A stretch of 36,576 nt of DNA. Origin: Candidatus Dadabacteria bacterium. Lineage in GTDB: Bacteria; Bdellovibrionota_C; UBA2361; J046. Made by a program: the position numbers and the translations under genes. Positions 1 to 8,819 of the stretch are shown here, piece by piece. Location of the stretch: assembly GCA_003696425.1 (NCBI GenBank), contig RFHI01000225.1, positions 1-36,576 of the forward strand, written 5' to 3'. The notes beneath the pieces are model-generated. The model did not search any database and was not told the DNA's origin. It was given only the letters and a program-made list of their open reading frames with translations. The first letter of the stretch is position 1, and each line of letters begins with the position of its first letter.

Positions 1-212
1 CCATAAAGGTCTGGATTAAAATTGAAGCCGTAAATATTGGCTATGAAATTGCACGTGAGAAAAAGCGGGCTGTTGAGCTTGATATGCAACGTAGAGAGCT
101 TGCTCTTCAAAAAAGTGTACTCTTAAGGCCAATGGTGCTTAAGGCAGCTGCCCGAGAGCGCTTAAATTTGGGGGAGTTTGATCCACAACGGGCAATTAAG
201 ATTATTTATTAA
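1..212 (+). CDS. ftsL: Cell division protein FtsL, C-terminal part
   Basis: An open frame enters from the left edge (third base is the first full codon) and ends at TAA 210-212, six bases before ftsI. The visible ~69 residues are a charged, coiled-coil-like stretch (YEIAREKKRAVELDMQRREL) followed by a short tail ending in RERLNLGEFDP, a pattern found at the end of FtsL, where the periplasmic leucine-zipper-like helix pairs with FtsB. The order ftsL-ftsI-murE is the usual dcw order. FtsL is a small single-span membrane protein of the FtsQLB divisome complex. The N-terminal part with the membrane helix is outside the window. The identification rests on position and the coiled-coil character more than on conserved residues, because FtsL is poorly conserved. 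Confidence 0.75.
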   Translation, partial: IKVWIKIEAVNIGYEIAREKKRAVELDMQRRELALQKSVLLRPMVLKAAARERLNLGEFDPQRAIKIIY

Positions 213-217
213 TCAGT

Positions 218-2011
218 ATGGCGGTTATAAAAAAAAGAAAAAAACGTTTACCAGAGAGGCTGGGAGAAGGAGCTGTTATTCCGGCAGTTCGGCGGCACAG
301 GCTCTGGGTGGTTTTTTCGCTCTCACTGTTATGGGTGGGTATTGTTATATGGCGGCTATACAGTATTCAGATTGCTGATTTTGAGACCTGGCAAAACTGG
401 GCTTTAAGACAGCATTTTTCAGTTGTAAAACTTGCGTCTGAACGTGGACCGATATTGGACCGCAGCGGACAGATCTTGGCGGTTTCAGTGCCGGCCAGTT
501 CAATTTACGCCAGACCGCGCCAGATAAAGGATAAAAACAGAGTTGCATCGGAGCTTTCAGAGTTACTTGGGATAAGACGCAGTATAATTTTGGAAAAACT
601 TTCAAGCTCAGCACCGTTTGTCTGGATTAAACGTCAGTTGCCCCGCATTTATGCTGAGCGTTTAAAAGGGCTAAAGCTTGCGGGGGTTGGTAGTATGCTA
701 GAATCGCGAAGGTTTTATCCCTACAGCAGCGCGGCCGGAGTGCTTATTGGTAAAGTTGGTATTGATGGAAATGGACTTTCAGGTATTGAGCTGCTTTATG
801 AACCGCGTTTACATAAACCGTACCATAGAGCAAAGGTCTACCGTGATGCGCTTGGAAACTTAATTGATATTACTCCGGTGTCAAGTGCTGGGGTATTGAG
901 GTTACCCAAGGGGAATGCTCTGCAGCTTACAATCGACGCGGAGATTCAGGCTGTCGTAGATAGCGAGCTTGAACTGGGTCGCAAGAATGCTAATGCAAAA
1001 TCAGCTTTTGCAGTTATGATTGATGCTGATAGCGGCGATGTGCTTGCCATCAGCCAGGCTCCACAAATAAACCTTAATACTTCTATAAAACATTCCTCTC
1101 AGGTTCTGACAAATTTGGCTGTAGAGAGCGTATTTGAACCAGGCTCTATTTTAAAACCAATTGTTCTCGCTGCCGCACTGGAAGAGCGATTAGTTTCCTT
1201 AAACAGCAAAATTGATTGTGAAAATGGCGCATTTCGAATTGGTCGTCATGTTATCAGGGATGTCCATCCAGAAGGTATTCTGAGTGTTAGAGATGTTATC
1301 GTGCGCTCCTCTAATATTGGCATGAGCAAAATTGGAGCTATGCTAGGAAAGAATTTACTCTATAGCTATTTAAGACGTTTCGGACTGGGTGAAAAAAGTT
1401 CTCTCGGGCTTCCAGGGGAAAGTGCAGGAATTTTACGGCCCCCTGAGAAATGGGCAACTATTGATGTCGCCACGCATTCTTTTGGCCAGGGAGTTGCCGT
1501 AACACCTCTTCAAATCGTTAGAGCTGTTGCGGCGATAGCTAACGGGGGAAAGCTCCCGAGACTTAATCTCTTAATGCGGGAAAATAACATAGAGCTTAAA
1601 CCCGTTATATCGGAAGGTACTGCCGAAAAAGTAAGGCAGGCGATGCTGGCAGTTGTAGAAGATCCTCACGGAACAGGGAAAAGGGCTGCCATAGATGGAA
1701 TACTGATTGGCGGTAAGACAGGCACCGCTCAAAAACCAGTCAAGAATGGGCGTGGCTACCAACCCGGGGCTTATATAGCCTCGTTTGTCGGTTTTGCCGA
1801 TGGGGCCAATGCAGGCATAAACAGGAGGCTGGTACTGCTGGTATCCATAGATGAACCCGATACGGATTCCATATACGGCGGGATCTTGGCAGCCCCGGTC
1901 TTTAAACGCATTATTAAGAAGAGCCTGTATATTCTGGCAACCCGAAAAGAGCTTAAGACACCCGGTAATAAAGATAACCTGGTCCTTGCAAGTTATCACG
2001 CTGGTGCCTGA
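218..2011 (+). CDS. ftsI: Septal peptidoglycan transpeptidase FtsI (PBP3)
   Basis: This is a class B penicillin-binding protein of 597 residues, the normal size for FtsI. It cross-links septal peptidoglycan in the periplasm together with FtsW. A short basic cytoplasmic tail is followed by one membrane helix (about residues 29-50), then the pedestal domain with the RGPILDRSGQILA motif (about 76-88) and the transpeptidase domain. The three catalytic motifs are visible: SxxK at 310-313 (SILK, nucleophile Ser310), SSN at 364-366 and KTG at 500-502. There is no C-terminal PASTA domain. The ATG at 218 lies six bases after the ftsL stop. After the gene there are 179 bases before murE, the only sizeable gap inside this wall-gene run. 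Confidence 0.97.
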   Translation: MAVIKKRKKRLPERLGEGAVIPAVRRHRLWVVFSLSLLWVGIVIWRLYSIQIADFETWQNWALRQHFSVVKLASERGPILDRSGQILAVSVPASSIYARPRQIKDKNRVASELSELLGIRRSIILEKLSSSAPFVWIKRQLPRIYAERLKGLKLAGVGSMLESRRFYPYSSAAGVLIGKVGIDGNGLSGIELLYEPRLHKPYHRAKVYRDALGNLIDITPVSSAGVLRLPKGNALQLTIDAEIQAVVDSELELGRKNANAKSAFAVMIDADSGDVLAISQAPQINLNTSIKHSSQVLTNLAVESVFEPGSILKPIVLAAALEERLVSLNSKIDCENGAFRIGRHVIRDVHPEGILSVRDVIVRSSNIGMSKIGAMLGKNLLYSYLRRFGLGEKSSLGLPGESAGILRPPEKWATIDVATHSFGQGVAVTPLQIVRAVAAIANGGKLPRLNLLMRENNIELKPVISEGTAEKVRQAMLAVVEDPHGTGKRAAIDGILIGGKTGTAQKPVKNGRGYQPGAYIASFVGFADGANAGINRRLVLLVSIDEPDTDSIYGGILAAPVFKRIIKKSLYILATRKELKTPGNKDNLVLASYHAGA

Positions 2012-2141
2012 CTACTGAAGCTACTAACGAATTGAAGACACAATAATAAACCCCCTATTGTGCAGGTCGTTAGCGTAACGGTTGCATGCGTTTTGCACCC
2101 GGCATAACTATTTTTTCAGTGCTGCGCCCTGTTTTTTAGGA

Positions 2142-2171
2142 TACTTTATTTTTACCCGACTAAAGTATACT
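2142..2171 (+). promoter_or_regulatory. Possible promoter upstream of murE
   Basis: The gap between ftsI and murE (2012-2190) contains a good -10-like hexamer TATACT at 2166-2171, 19 bases before the murE ATG. The -35 region is poor (TACTTT at 2142-2147, spacer 18). The -10 box sits in an 8-base palindrome AGTATACT (2164-2171). An internal promoter would let murE-murG be transcribed apart from ftsI, but the evidence is only the hexamer and the location. Nothing else was seen in this gap. Confidence 0.3.
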
Positions 2172-2190
2172 CTTACTGTCCTGTAAGATA

Positions 2191-3669
2191 ATGATAACAC
2201 CCGGTAATACTTTTACAATCGCGGAACTGGCTGCTGAGCTCGACGGCGTTTATCTCTCCATTGAGGGAGGAGATATCGAACTGCCGTATGCGTCCAGTAA
2301 CAGTGAAAATGTCAAGGACGGCCTCTTTGTAGCAATTGCCGGCAGCCGCTTTGACGGGCACGATTTTATAGATAAGGCTTTTCAAAACGGAGCGCGGGCC
2401 GTGCTGCTCTCTAATCCTGAACGGCTGGGAACTAAGCCTGGAATTATTGTGCCTGACACACGCAAAGCTTATTCGGCCCTTAGTGCGCTCTACTATGGTA
2501 ATCCCTCTAAAGAGTGTAAGGTAATAGGGGTTACAGGCACAAACGGCAAAACCACCACAACTTCTATAATTTATGAGTTTTTAAAAAACTTTTCTTATTT
2601 ACCGCTAAGAATCGGAACACTTGGAGCAGAGGCCCAAGGGATTATAAGCCGCGGGCGTGGACTTACTACACCCGATCCAATGGAGCTGCAGGCATTAATC
2701 AGGGAAGCCGTTAACGGTGGAGCCAATGCCTGTGTGATGGAGGTATCCTCACATGCTCTCGATCAGGCCCGTGTAAATGATATTCAGTTTGACGTTGCAG
2801 TTTTTACCAACCTCACTCATGAACACCTTGATTATCACGGTAACATGGAGCGTTACTTTGATGCCAAACGCAGCTTTTTTCATTTACTAGCTGAAAAAAG
2901 CGGTTCTAGTGGTGTTGCTGTAGTTAATGCTGATTGTCGTTATGGTAAAAAGATTGTAAACGAAATACGGAGTCTTAAGCTATGTGATTATTCTTTTGGA
3001 AGAACGGAAGGGTGTAGTTGGCAGATAGTAAATTTTGAACAGGATATGAACGGCAGCGCGATCGCATTAAACTTCAATAACAGGGAGTTTACGCTTAAGA
3101 CCAACCTGATCGGCCGTTATAACGCTGAAAATCTGGTTGCTGCCGTGGCAGCCTGTCACGGAATTGGCTGCAATCTGGATAAGCTGATAGCTGCAGCAGA
3201 AAATGTGCCGCAGGTACCCGGCAGGTTACAGGCTATAGAGGGTGCACCCGGAGTATTTATAGATTATTGCCATACCCCTGACGGCTTCCAGGTAGTGCTT
3301 TCAACATTGAGAGAACTTACTGCAGGAGAGCTCTGGATAATTTTTGGTTGTGGAGGGGATCGCGATAGCTCCAAGCGGGCTCCAATGGGTAATATTGCCG
3401 GGCAGCTTGCAGATCGCGTTGTGCTGACCCTGGATAACCCCAGGTCGGAAGATCCGGAGCAGATTATTAAGGACATCACCAGTGATGGCCTTAAGCCTGA
3501 GTTTGTTGATTTGGACAGAGGCCGGGCAATTAAAAAGGTACTGGAAGCCAAATGCGATGATGATATTGTATTGATAGCCGGAAAAGGCAATGAAGATTAC
3601 CAGGATATTAAAGGTGTAAAGTACCCGTATTCTGATTTAGAAGAAGTTAAGAAATTTTACGGGCTGTAA
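2191..3669 (+). CDS. murE: UDP-MurNAc-tripeptide ligase MurE (meso-diaminopimelate adding)
   Basis: MurE adds the third amino acid to UDP-MurNAc-L-Ala-D-Glu in the cytoplasm, using ATP. The protein has 492 residues, typical for the family. The ATP loop is GTNGKTT at 116-122, followed by the central-domain pattern around EVSSHALDQ and TNLTHEHLDYHG. The C-terminal domain starts near YCHTPDGF. The residue-recognition motif is DNPR at about 415-418, the form that binds the carboxylate of meso-diaminopimelate in Gram-negative enzymes; lysine-type enzymes carry a different motif. This supports an A1-gamma type cell wall. The gene starts at ATG 2191 and ends five bases before murF, so the two are likely co-translated. 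Confidence 0.97.
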   Translation: MITPGNTFTIAELAAELDGVYLSIEGGDIELPYASSNSENVKDGLFVAIAGSRFDGHDFIDKAFQNGARAVLLSNPERLGTKPGIIVPDTRKAYSALSALYYGNPSKECKVIGVTGTNGKTTTTSIIYEFLKNFSYLPLRIGTLGAEAQGIISRGRGLTTPDPMELQALIREAVNGGANACVMEVSSHALDQARVNDIQFDVAVFTNLTHEHLDYHGNMERYFDAKRSFFHLLAEKSGSSGVAVVNADCRYGKKIVNEIRSLKLCDYSFGRTEGCSWQIVNFEQDMNGSAIALNFNNREFTLKTNLIGRYNAENLVAAVAACHGIGCNLDKLIAAAENVPQVPGRLQAIEGAPGVFIDYCHTPDGFQVVLSTLRELTAGELWIIFGCGGDRDSSKRAPMGNIAGQLADRVVLTLDNPRSEDPEQIIKDITSDGLKPEFVDLDRGRAIKKVLEAKCDDDIVLIAGKGNEDYQDIKGVKYPYSDLEEVKKFYGL

Positions 3670-3674
3670 ACTTA

Positions 3675-5063
3675 ATGCTTACGCTTACCAAGAAGCAGTT
3701 ACTTGAGGTTGTATCCGGCCAGTCGCTTGCCGACACGCAGGAGAAAGTATCATTTGCCGGCGTTGAATACGATTCACGTGAAATAAAGGGCGGGGATCTG
3801 TTTATTGCACTGCCGGGAGCAAAAGTTGATGGCCACCAGTTTGTGCGCCAGGCGTACGACCGTGGGGCGTCACTTATAATGATTAAGAATAAAGAAGCAC
3901 TAAAGGATATTCCGGAAAAGCACAGGGTAGTAGTGGTCAGTGATACGCTGGAAGCCTTTAAAAAACTGGCTTCCTGGTGGCGACGGGAGATTAATATACC
4001 GGTTCTTGCAGTTACAGGTTCAGCAGGTAAAACCACCATAAAGGAGCTGGCCGCTTCGATTGCCGTTCAGAAGAGCCGCGGGGTCTATTCACTTAAATCA
4101 CATAACAGCTCTATCGGCCTTCCTTACAGCATCTGCAGAATGGGCCGTGAGCATAACTGGGCCGTACTGGAAATTGGAATAAGCAGGCCGGAAGAGATGT
4201 TGGAGTTAAGTAAGCTGGCCGCACCTACGGCAGCAGTAATAAGTTGCGTAGCTCCCGCTCATACTGAGTCTTTTGGCAGCCTGGAAGAGATTGCCCGGGC
4301 AAAGCTTGATATCCGTCACGGACTTTTAGAGGGGGGGGATTTAATCTTAAACCGGGATGATAAGGTTCTTATGGTCGAGGCAGGCAAGCTGAATCTTGAG
4401 GCTGCAAAGTATTTTGGTTATTCCGGGGAGTGCGACTGCAGAATTATATCTGCCGGTCACAATTCGCTTGAAAAGCTGAGTGTGTCTTTAGAAATTCACG
4501 GAGAGGAAATTATGGCTGATGTTTCTCTTCCCGGAAAACACAATGCTGTTAATATAGCTGCGGCGGTTTTGGGCGTAAAAACAATCATGCCGGACATCAG
4601 TAATGAAGAGATTAAACAGGGGCTTGAGCTATTTCGTGCTCCTTACATGAGAATGAATATACGCAAGCTGGAATCAGGGCAGGTGATAGTCGATGATGCC
4701 TATAATGCCAATCCGGCATCGATGCTGGCAGCGCTTGAATACATGAAGGATCTTAAATCGGGCGGGAAAAAGATCGGGTTTGTTCTTGGAGATATGCTTG
4801 AGCTTGGAAGTTTTGCGGAGGATTACCATAAGCAGGTTGCCTCTGTAGCTGCAGGTATAAGACCTGAATTTATTATTGCCTGCGGTGAATATGCGCGTGT
4901 ATTTTTTGAGCGCGCTACTACAAACGGAGTGCCTGCATTTGTAGTGGAATCCCCTGAAGCTGCCGGGCATACGGCAAAAAAGCTAAAATTTGATGTTCTG
5001 CTGGTTAAGGCTTCACGCGCTGTTGGCCTTGACCGGACAGTAGCAGTATTAACAGGAGAATAG
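3675..5063 (+). CDS. murF: UDP-MurNAc-tripeptide:D-Ala-D-Ala ligase MurF
   Basis: MurF attaches D-alanyl-D-alanine to the UDP-MurNAc-tripeptide, completing the cytoplasmic pentapeptide precursor. The protein has 462 residues, close to the usual ~450. The ATP loop is GSAGKTT at 115-121; the MurF-typical segment IVDDAYNANPASM lies in the C-terminal third, and the N-terminal domain has the YDSREIKGGDLFIALPG pattern shared by MurE and MurF. It begins five bases after murE and is followed one base later by mraY. No key residue appears lost. Confidence 0.96.
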   Translation: MLTLTKKQLLEVVSGQSLADTQEKVSFAGVEYDSREIKGGDLFIALPGAKVDGHQFVRQAYDRGASLIMIKNKEALKDIPEKHRVVVVSDTLEAFKKLASWWRREINIPVLAVTGSAGKTTIKELAASIAVQKSRGVYSLKSHNSSIGLPYSICRMGREHNWAVLEIGISRPEEMLELSKLAAPTAAVISCVAPAHTESFGSLEEIARAKLDIRHGLLEGGDLILNRDDKVLMVEAGKLNLEAAKYFGYSGECDCRIISAGHNSLEKLSVSLEIHGEEIMADVSLPGKHNAVNIAAAVLGVKTIMPDISNEEIKQGLELFRAPYMRMNIRKLESGQVIVDDAYNANPASMLAALEYMKDLKSGGKKIGFVLGDMLELGSFAEDYHKQVASVAAGIRPEFIIACGEYARVFFERATTNGVPAFVVESPEAAGHTAKKLKFDVLLVKASRAVGLDRTVAVLTGE

Positions 5064-5064
5064 C

Positions 5065-6141
5065 TTGTTTTATCATTTGCTTTATCCGCTGCACGAAGTT
5101 TACAGCTGGCTTAATGTCTTTCGTTACCAGACATTTCGGGCCATGCTGGCTTTTCTCTTTTCTTTTATTATTGTATTAGTGCTTCAGCCGGTATTTATAA
5201 GGAAACTGCAGCGTAAAGGCGTCAAGGGACAGCCAATTAGAGGAGAAGGCCCCAAAGATCACCTTGCTAAGCAGGGCACACCAACCATGGGTGGCGTGGT
5301 TGTGATTCTGGCAGTTACATTGTCCACTTTGTTTCTCGCCGATCTTACCAATAAATATGTTTGGTTAACTTTGGGGGTTATGCTGTCTTTTGCTGCACTG
5401 GGCTTTGTTGACGACTGGCGTAAAGTCAATCAGCAAAACAGCCGAGGAGTGCCGGGGAAGGTGAAACTTTTCTGGCAGATCTGTATTTCAGCATTGGCAG
5501 GCTGGCTGCTGTTGAAGATGGGGTTTTCCACCGAGCTCACTTTTCCATTTTTTAAAAATTTATCATTTGATCTGGGGTACTGGTTTGTGCCTTTTGTTGT
5601 GTTAGTTGTGGTGGGTACTTCCAATGCTGTTAATTTAACAGATGGACTCGACGGTCTTGCAATTGGACCGGTTATGACAGTCGCTACTCTTTATGCGTTA
5701 CTGGCTTATTTGGCGGGGCATAAACAGCTGGCCGATTATCTTGCCATAACGCACATAAGCGGCATGGGTGAGATAAGTATCATTCTTGCCGCCATTACCG
5801 CGGCGGGGCTTGGCTTTCTCTGGTATAATACTTTTCCGGCTCAGATATTTATGGGCGATACCGGGGCGCTCTCTTTGGGAGGGGTGCTCGGTTTTATTGC
5901 TGTGCTGGTAAAGCATGAAATACTACTGGTAGTAGCCGGTGGCATTTTTGTGGTAGAAGCTCTGTCGGTTATTATCCAGACCTATTCTTTTAAACTTACC
6001 GGTAAACGGGTCTTTAAAATGGCTCCAATTCATCATCACTTTGAACTGAAAGGCTGGGCTGAACCGAAAATTATTGTACGCTTCTGGATTATATCAATTG
6101 TGCTGGCACTGGTTTCTCTGGCCACTCTAAAGCTGCGCTAA
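5065..6141 (+). CDS. mraY: Phospho-MurNAc-pentapeptide translocase MraY
   Basis: MraY transfers phospho-MurNAc-pentapeptide to undecaprenyl phosphate, making lipid I at the inner membrane. The 358-residue protein is predicted to have about ten membrane helices. Family motifs are clear: VDDWRK early, NLTDGLDGLAIG with the aspartate pair near 193-196, FMGDTGALSLGG, and the histidine loop APIHHHFELKGW. The start is a TTG codon at 5065, one base after the murF stop; AGGAGA at 5054-5059 is correctly placed for it, and the length fits the family. Translational coupling to murF is likely. Confidence 0.97.
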   Translation: MFYHLLYPLHEVYSWLNVFRYQTFRAMLAFLFSFIIVLVLQPVFIRKLQRKGVKGQPIRGEGPKDHLAKQGTPTMGGVVVILAVTLSTLFLADLTNKYVWLTLGVMLSFAALGFVDDWRKVNQQNSRGVPGKVKLFWQICISALAGWLLLKMGFSTELTFPFFKNLSFDLGYWFVPFVVLVVVGTSNAVNLTDGLDGLAIGPVMTVATLYALLAYLAGHKQLADYLAITHISGMGEISIILAAITAAGLGFLWYNTFPAQIFMGDTGALSLGGVLGFIAVLVKHEILLVVAGGIFVVEALSVIIQTYSFKLTGKRVFKMAPIHHHFELKGWAEPKIIVRFWIISIVLALVSLATLKLR

Positions 6142-6145
6142 TATC

Positions 6146-7636
6146 ATGGTTAGGAAGAGACCGGATCTCCGTACACTTCTGTTTCAAGCAAAAGAACGTG
6201 ACAGCTATGTACTGGTTGTCGGGTTGGGTCTGTCGGGACTTTCAGCCTGCCAGCTGTTTATAAGCGCAGGTTTTAGGGTGATTGGACTAGAAGATCTTAG
6301 AAGAGATGAGTTTGTCGAAAAATGTGTTGATTTAAAAAGTTTTTATGAGCTGGAAAAGAAAGGGCTTAAGCTAGTTTTTTCCCCAGTGGTTAACGATTAT
6401 CCCACGATTTTGGATCAGGTTGCTCTGGCAGTTTTAAGCCCGGGCATAAATTTAAAATCACCGCTGCTATCTGCTTTAAGACAGCTAGACATTCCGTACT
6501 GGGGAGAGCTGGAGTTGGGGCTTTTGCTGTCAGGTGCAAAAAGTGTGGTAGTTACCGGTACCAACGGTAAGAGTACAACCACGTCACTGATAGCTAATTT
6601 ACTGTCTATGGCAGGGATGCCGGCCAGGCTTTGTGGTAATATCGGGCTTCCGATTAGTGAGGTTTTGCAGCCGCAACAACTTGATGGCGAGTCCATGCTG
6701 AAGGATTTTCTGGTGGTTGAAGCCTCAAGTTATCAGCTTGAGAGCTTTGCTGATTATGAGGCTGATATAGCAGTTTTTATGAATCTGTCAAACAATCATC
6801 TGGCGCGCCACGGTACAGAAGAAGAATACCTGAAGGCCAAGCTTAAATTATTCGAACTCCAAAGCAGTTGTGCTTACAGTGTTATCAATGCTGATGAACC
6901 GTGCCTGGATCAAATAAAATCATCGCTTAGGGGTAGGGTCGTTTATTTTGGAGAACTTCTCGCCTCGCGAGAAAAACATCCAGGAGTCTGGTTTGATTAC
7001 AGACCGTCGGAGGGTATAGACCGTCTGCTATTGGTGTCAGACGCTGGATGTTTTGAGACCAATATAAGCGGAGCAGAGCTTAAAGGAAGGCACAATAGGT
7101 ATAATATAGCAGCAGCTGTCTGTGTAGGAGAGATTTTAAATATTCCCGTTGATACTACAATTAAGGCTGTTACAGCCTTTAAACCGCTTTCTCATCGCAT
7201 GGAGCTGGTCAGTACGGGTTGGCCACTTATTATTAATGATTCAAAAGCAACTACTGTTGAGGCAACCCGCGTTGCGCTTAGCAGTATACTTGAGGCTTAT
7301 CCAGATGCCAATGTGCTCTTGTTACTTGGAGGGCTGTCCAAGGGAAGTAGCTGGCAGCCGCTGATTAATTTAATCCAGTTAGTGCCAGAGGATCAGGTTA
7401 AGGTTGTAGCTTTTGGGAGTGCAGCTCCGGAGATTCATGAGAGTTTTTTAGAGGAGATGATCGAGGTGGAGGTTTTTTCTGAGATGCAATCAGCCGTTCG
7501 GCATGCCGTAAATCTGCTTGATAAAAAATCGGTGTTACTATTTAGCCCGGCTTGTGCCAGTTTTGATCAATTTACCGATTTTGAGCAGCGTGGAAATGTG
7601 TTTAAATCATTAGTAATAAGATTGATTGAACATTAA
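6146..7636 (+). CDS. murD: UDP-MurNAc-L-Ala:D-Glu ligase MurD
   Basis: MurD adds D-glutamate to UDP-MurNAc-L-alanine. The N-terminal Rossmann-like domain begins with VLVVGLGLSGLSACQLF (about 22-38), the ATP loop GTNGKST is at 138-144, followed by EASSYQLE and the NLSNNHLARHGTEEEY segment; the C-terminal domain opens with PLSHRMELV and INDSKATTVEAT. At 496 residues it is about 50 longer than many MurD proteins, owing to a longer N-terminus and some loop extensions. It starts five bases after mraY. In the pathway it acts before MurE and MurF although encoded after them, as is normal in dcw clusters. Confidence 0.95.
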   Translation: MVRKRPDLRTLLFQAKERDSYVLVVGLGLSGLSACQLFISAGFRVIGLEDLRRDEFVEKCVDLKSFYELEKKGLKLVFSPVVNDYPTILDQVALAVLSPGINLKSPLLSALRQLDIPYWGELELGLLLSGAKSVVVTGTNGKSTTTSLIANLLSMAGMPARLCGNIGLPISEVLQPQQLDGESMLKDFLVVEASSYQLESFADYEADIAVFMNLSNNHLARHGTEEEYLKAKLKLFELQSSCAYSVINADEPCLDQIKSSLRGRVVYFGELLASREKHPGVWFDYRPSEGIDRLLLVSDAGCFETNISGAELKGRHNRYNIAAAVCVGEILNIPVDTTIKAVTAFKPLSHRMELVSTGWPLIINDSKATTVEATRVALSSILEAYPDANVLLLLGGLSKGSSWQPLINLIQLVPEDQVKVVAFGSAAPEIHESFLEEMIEVEVFSEMQSAVRHAVNLLDKKSVLLFSPACASFDQFTDFEQRGNVFKSLVIRLIEH

Positions 7637-7655
7637 CCAGCATCTGGAGTTTCTA

Positions 7656-8819
7656 ATGGGGAGAGTTGCTACTTTTGATAACAGCAAGCTTGAAAGTCTT
7701 AGCAAACCTAGGCATTTTGACGTAATTCTGCTTTTAACGGCGATTGCATTGGTTGGGTTCAGTGTTGTCATGGTGTATTCAACCACAGGAGTAATGTCAC
7801 AGGAAAAATTTGGTGATCACCTTTATTTTGTGAAGCGTCAGCTATTGGCGATTGTGATAGGATTGACCTTAATGGCTGCCTGTTCGAGAGTGTCGCTAAG
7901 GCATTTGCAGGTGCTCTCACCCTTCCTCCTTTTCTGCGCTGCTGCCGGCACTCTTTTGCCGCTTTTGCCTGGATTGGGGCTTGCCGGGGGAGGGGCATAC
8001 CGCTGGGTAATGCTGGGGCCGATAAGATTTCAGCCTGCTGAATTCTCAAAGCTGTTTTTTGTAATATTTCTTGCCGGGTTTTTTGCAAGGCATGAATCGC
8101 AACTCTGCACTTTTAGTTATGGGATCTTTAAGCCGGGTCTTCTTACATTATTGGTAGCTGGTCCACTTCTCTTTCAACCTGATTTTGGAAGTTTTGCCAT
8201 TCTTTCAGTAGTTTCAGTCATTATGGCTATGCTGGCCGGAGTAAGGTTGCGGCATATTGTATTTTCGGTGATGACTTTGGCGGTAGGGATGGGGTCACTG
8301 ATAGCAGTTTCGCCTTATAGAATGAAGCGGGTACTTGCTTTTTTATCACCATTTTCTGATCCGGCAGGTAAGGGCTATCAGTTAATTCAGTCGTTAATTG
8401 CTATTGGAAGTGGGCAGACTACAGGTGTCGGCCTTGGGGCCGGACAGCAGAAACTATTTTATTTACCTGCAGCTCACACGGACTTTATCTTTGCGGTGGT
8501 TGGAGAAGAACTTGGTTTCGTAGGATGTAGTGTACTTTTGCTTGTTTTTGTAATTTTTTTGTGGCGTGGTCTGAAGCTTTCGTCAAGATTGGTTAATAAT
8601 GTATTTGCTTTTTCTCTTTCAGCAGGGCTCACACTGATTATCGTAGTTCCGGCGCTGTTGAATGTAGGAGTTGTGACAGGACTTTTGCCGACTAAAGGTT
8701 TGGTTTTGCCGCTGGTTGGTTATGGAGGATCAAGTATTGTAGCTTCACTTATGGCCGTAGGCCTGCTTCTGGCAGTGGCGAGAGAAGAACGGGCCGGCTT
8801 GATCCCGGAAAGATCATGA
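7656..8819 (+). CDS. ftsW: Septal peptidoglycan glycosyltransferase FtsW
   Basis: FtsW is a SEDS-family polytopic membrane protein that polymerises lipid II glycan strands at the septum with FtsI. About ten membrane helices are apparent. Family patterns include VVMVYSTTGV near the N-terminus, RWVMLGPIRFQPAEFSKLFF, and NVGVVTGLLPTKGLVLPLVGYGG near the C-terminus. The frame could open at TTG 7626, overlapping murD, but ATG 7656 has GGAG at 7646-7649 with six bases of spacing, so I take 7656 (387 residues, within the normal range). The stop overlaps the murG start (ATGA at 8816-8819), implying translational coupling. Confidence 0.95.
   Translation: MGRVATFDNSKLESLSKPRHFDVILLLTAIALVGFSVVMVYSTTGVMSQEKFGDHLYFVKRQLLAIVIGLTLMAACSRVSLRHLQVLSPFLLFCAAAGTLLPLLPGLGLAGGGAYRWVMLGPIRFQPAEFSKLFFVIFLAGFFARHESQLCTFSYGIFKPGLLTLLVAGPLLFQPDFGSFAILSVVSVIMAMLAGVRLRHIVFSVMTLAVGMGSLIAVSPYRMKRVLAFLSPFSDPAGKGYQLIQSLIAIGSGQTTGVGLGAGQQKLFYLPAAHTDFIFAVVGEELGFVGCSVLLLVFVIFLWRGLKLSSRLVNNVFAFSLSAGLTLIIVVPALLNVGVVTGLLPTKGLVLPLVGYGGSSIVASLMAVGLLLAVAREERAGLIPERS

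Noticed and set aside
1571-1999. Antisense open frame over ftsI (142 residues)
   Set aside because: It is the shadow of a well-supported gene, with no ribosome site and no recognisable protein pattern.
7626-7655. Start of ftsW at TTG 7626
   Set aside because: ATG 7656 has a well-spaced GGAG and gives a normal length, whereas the TTG has no ribosome site.
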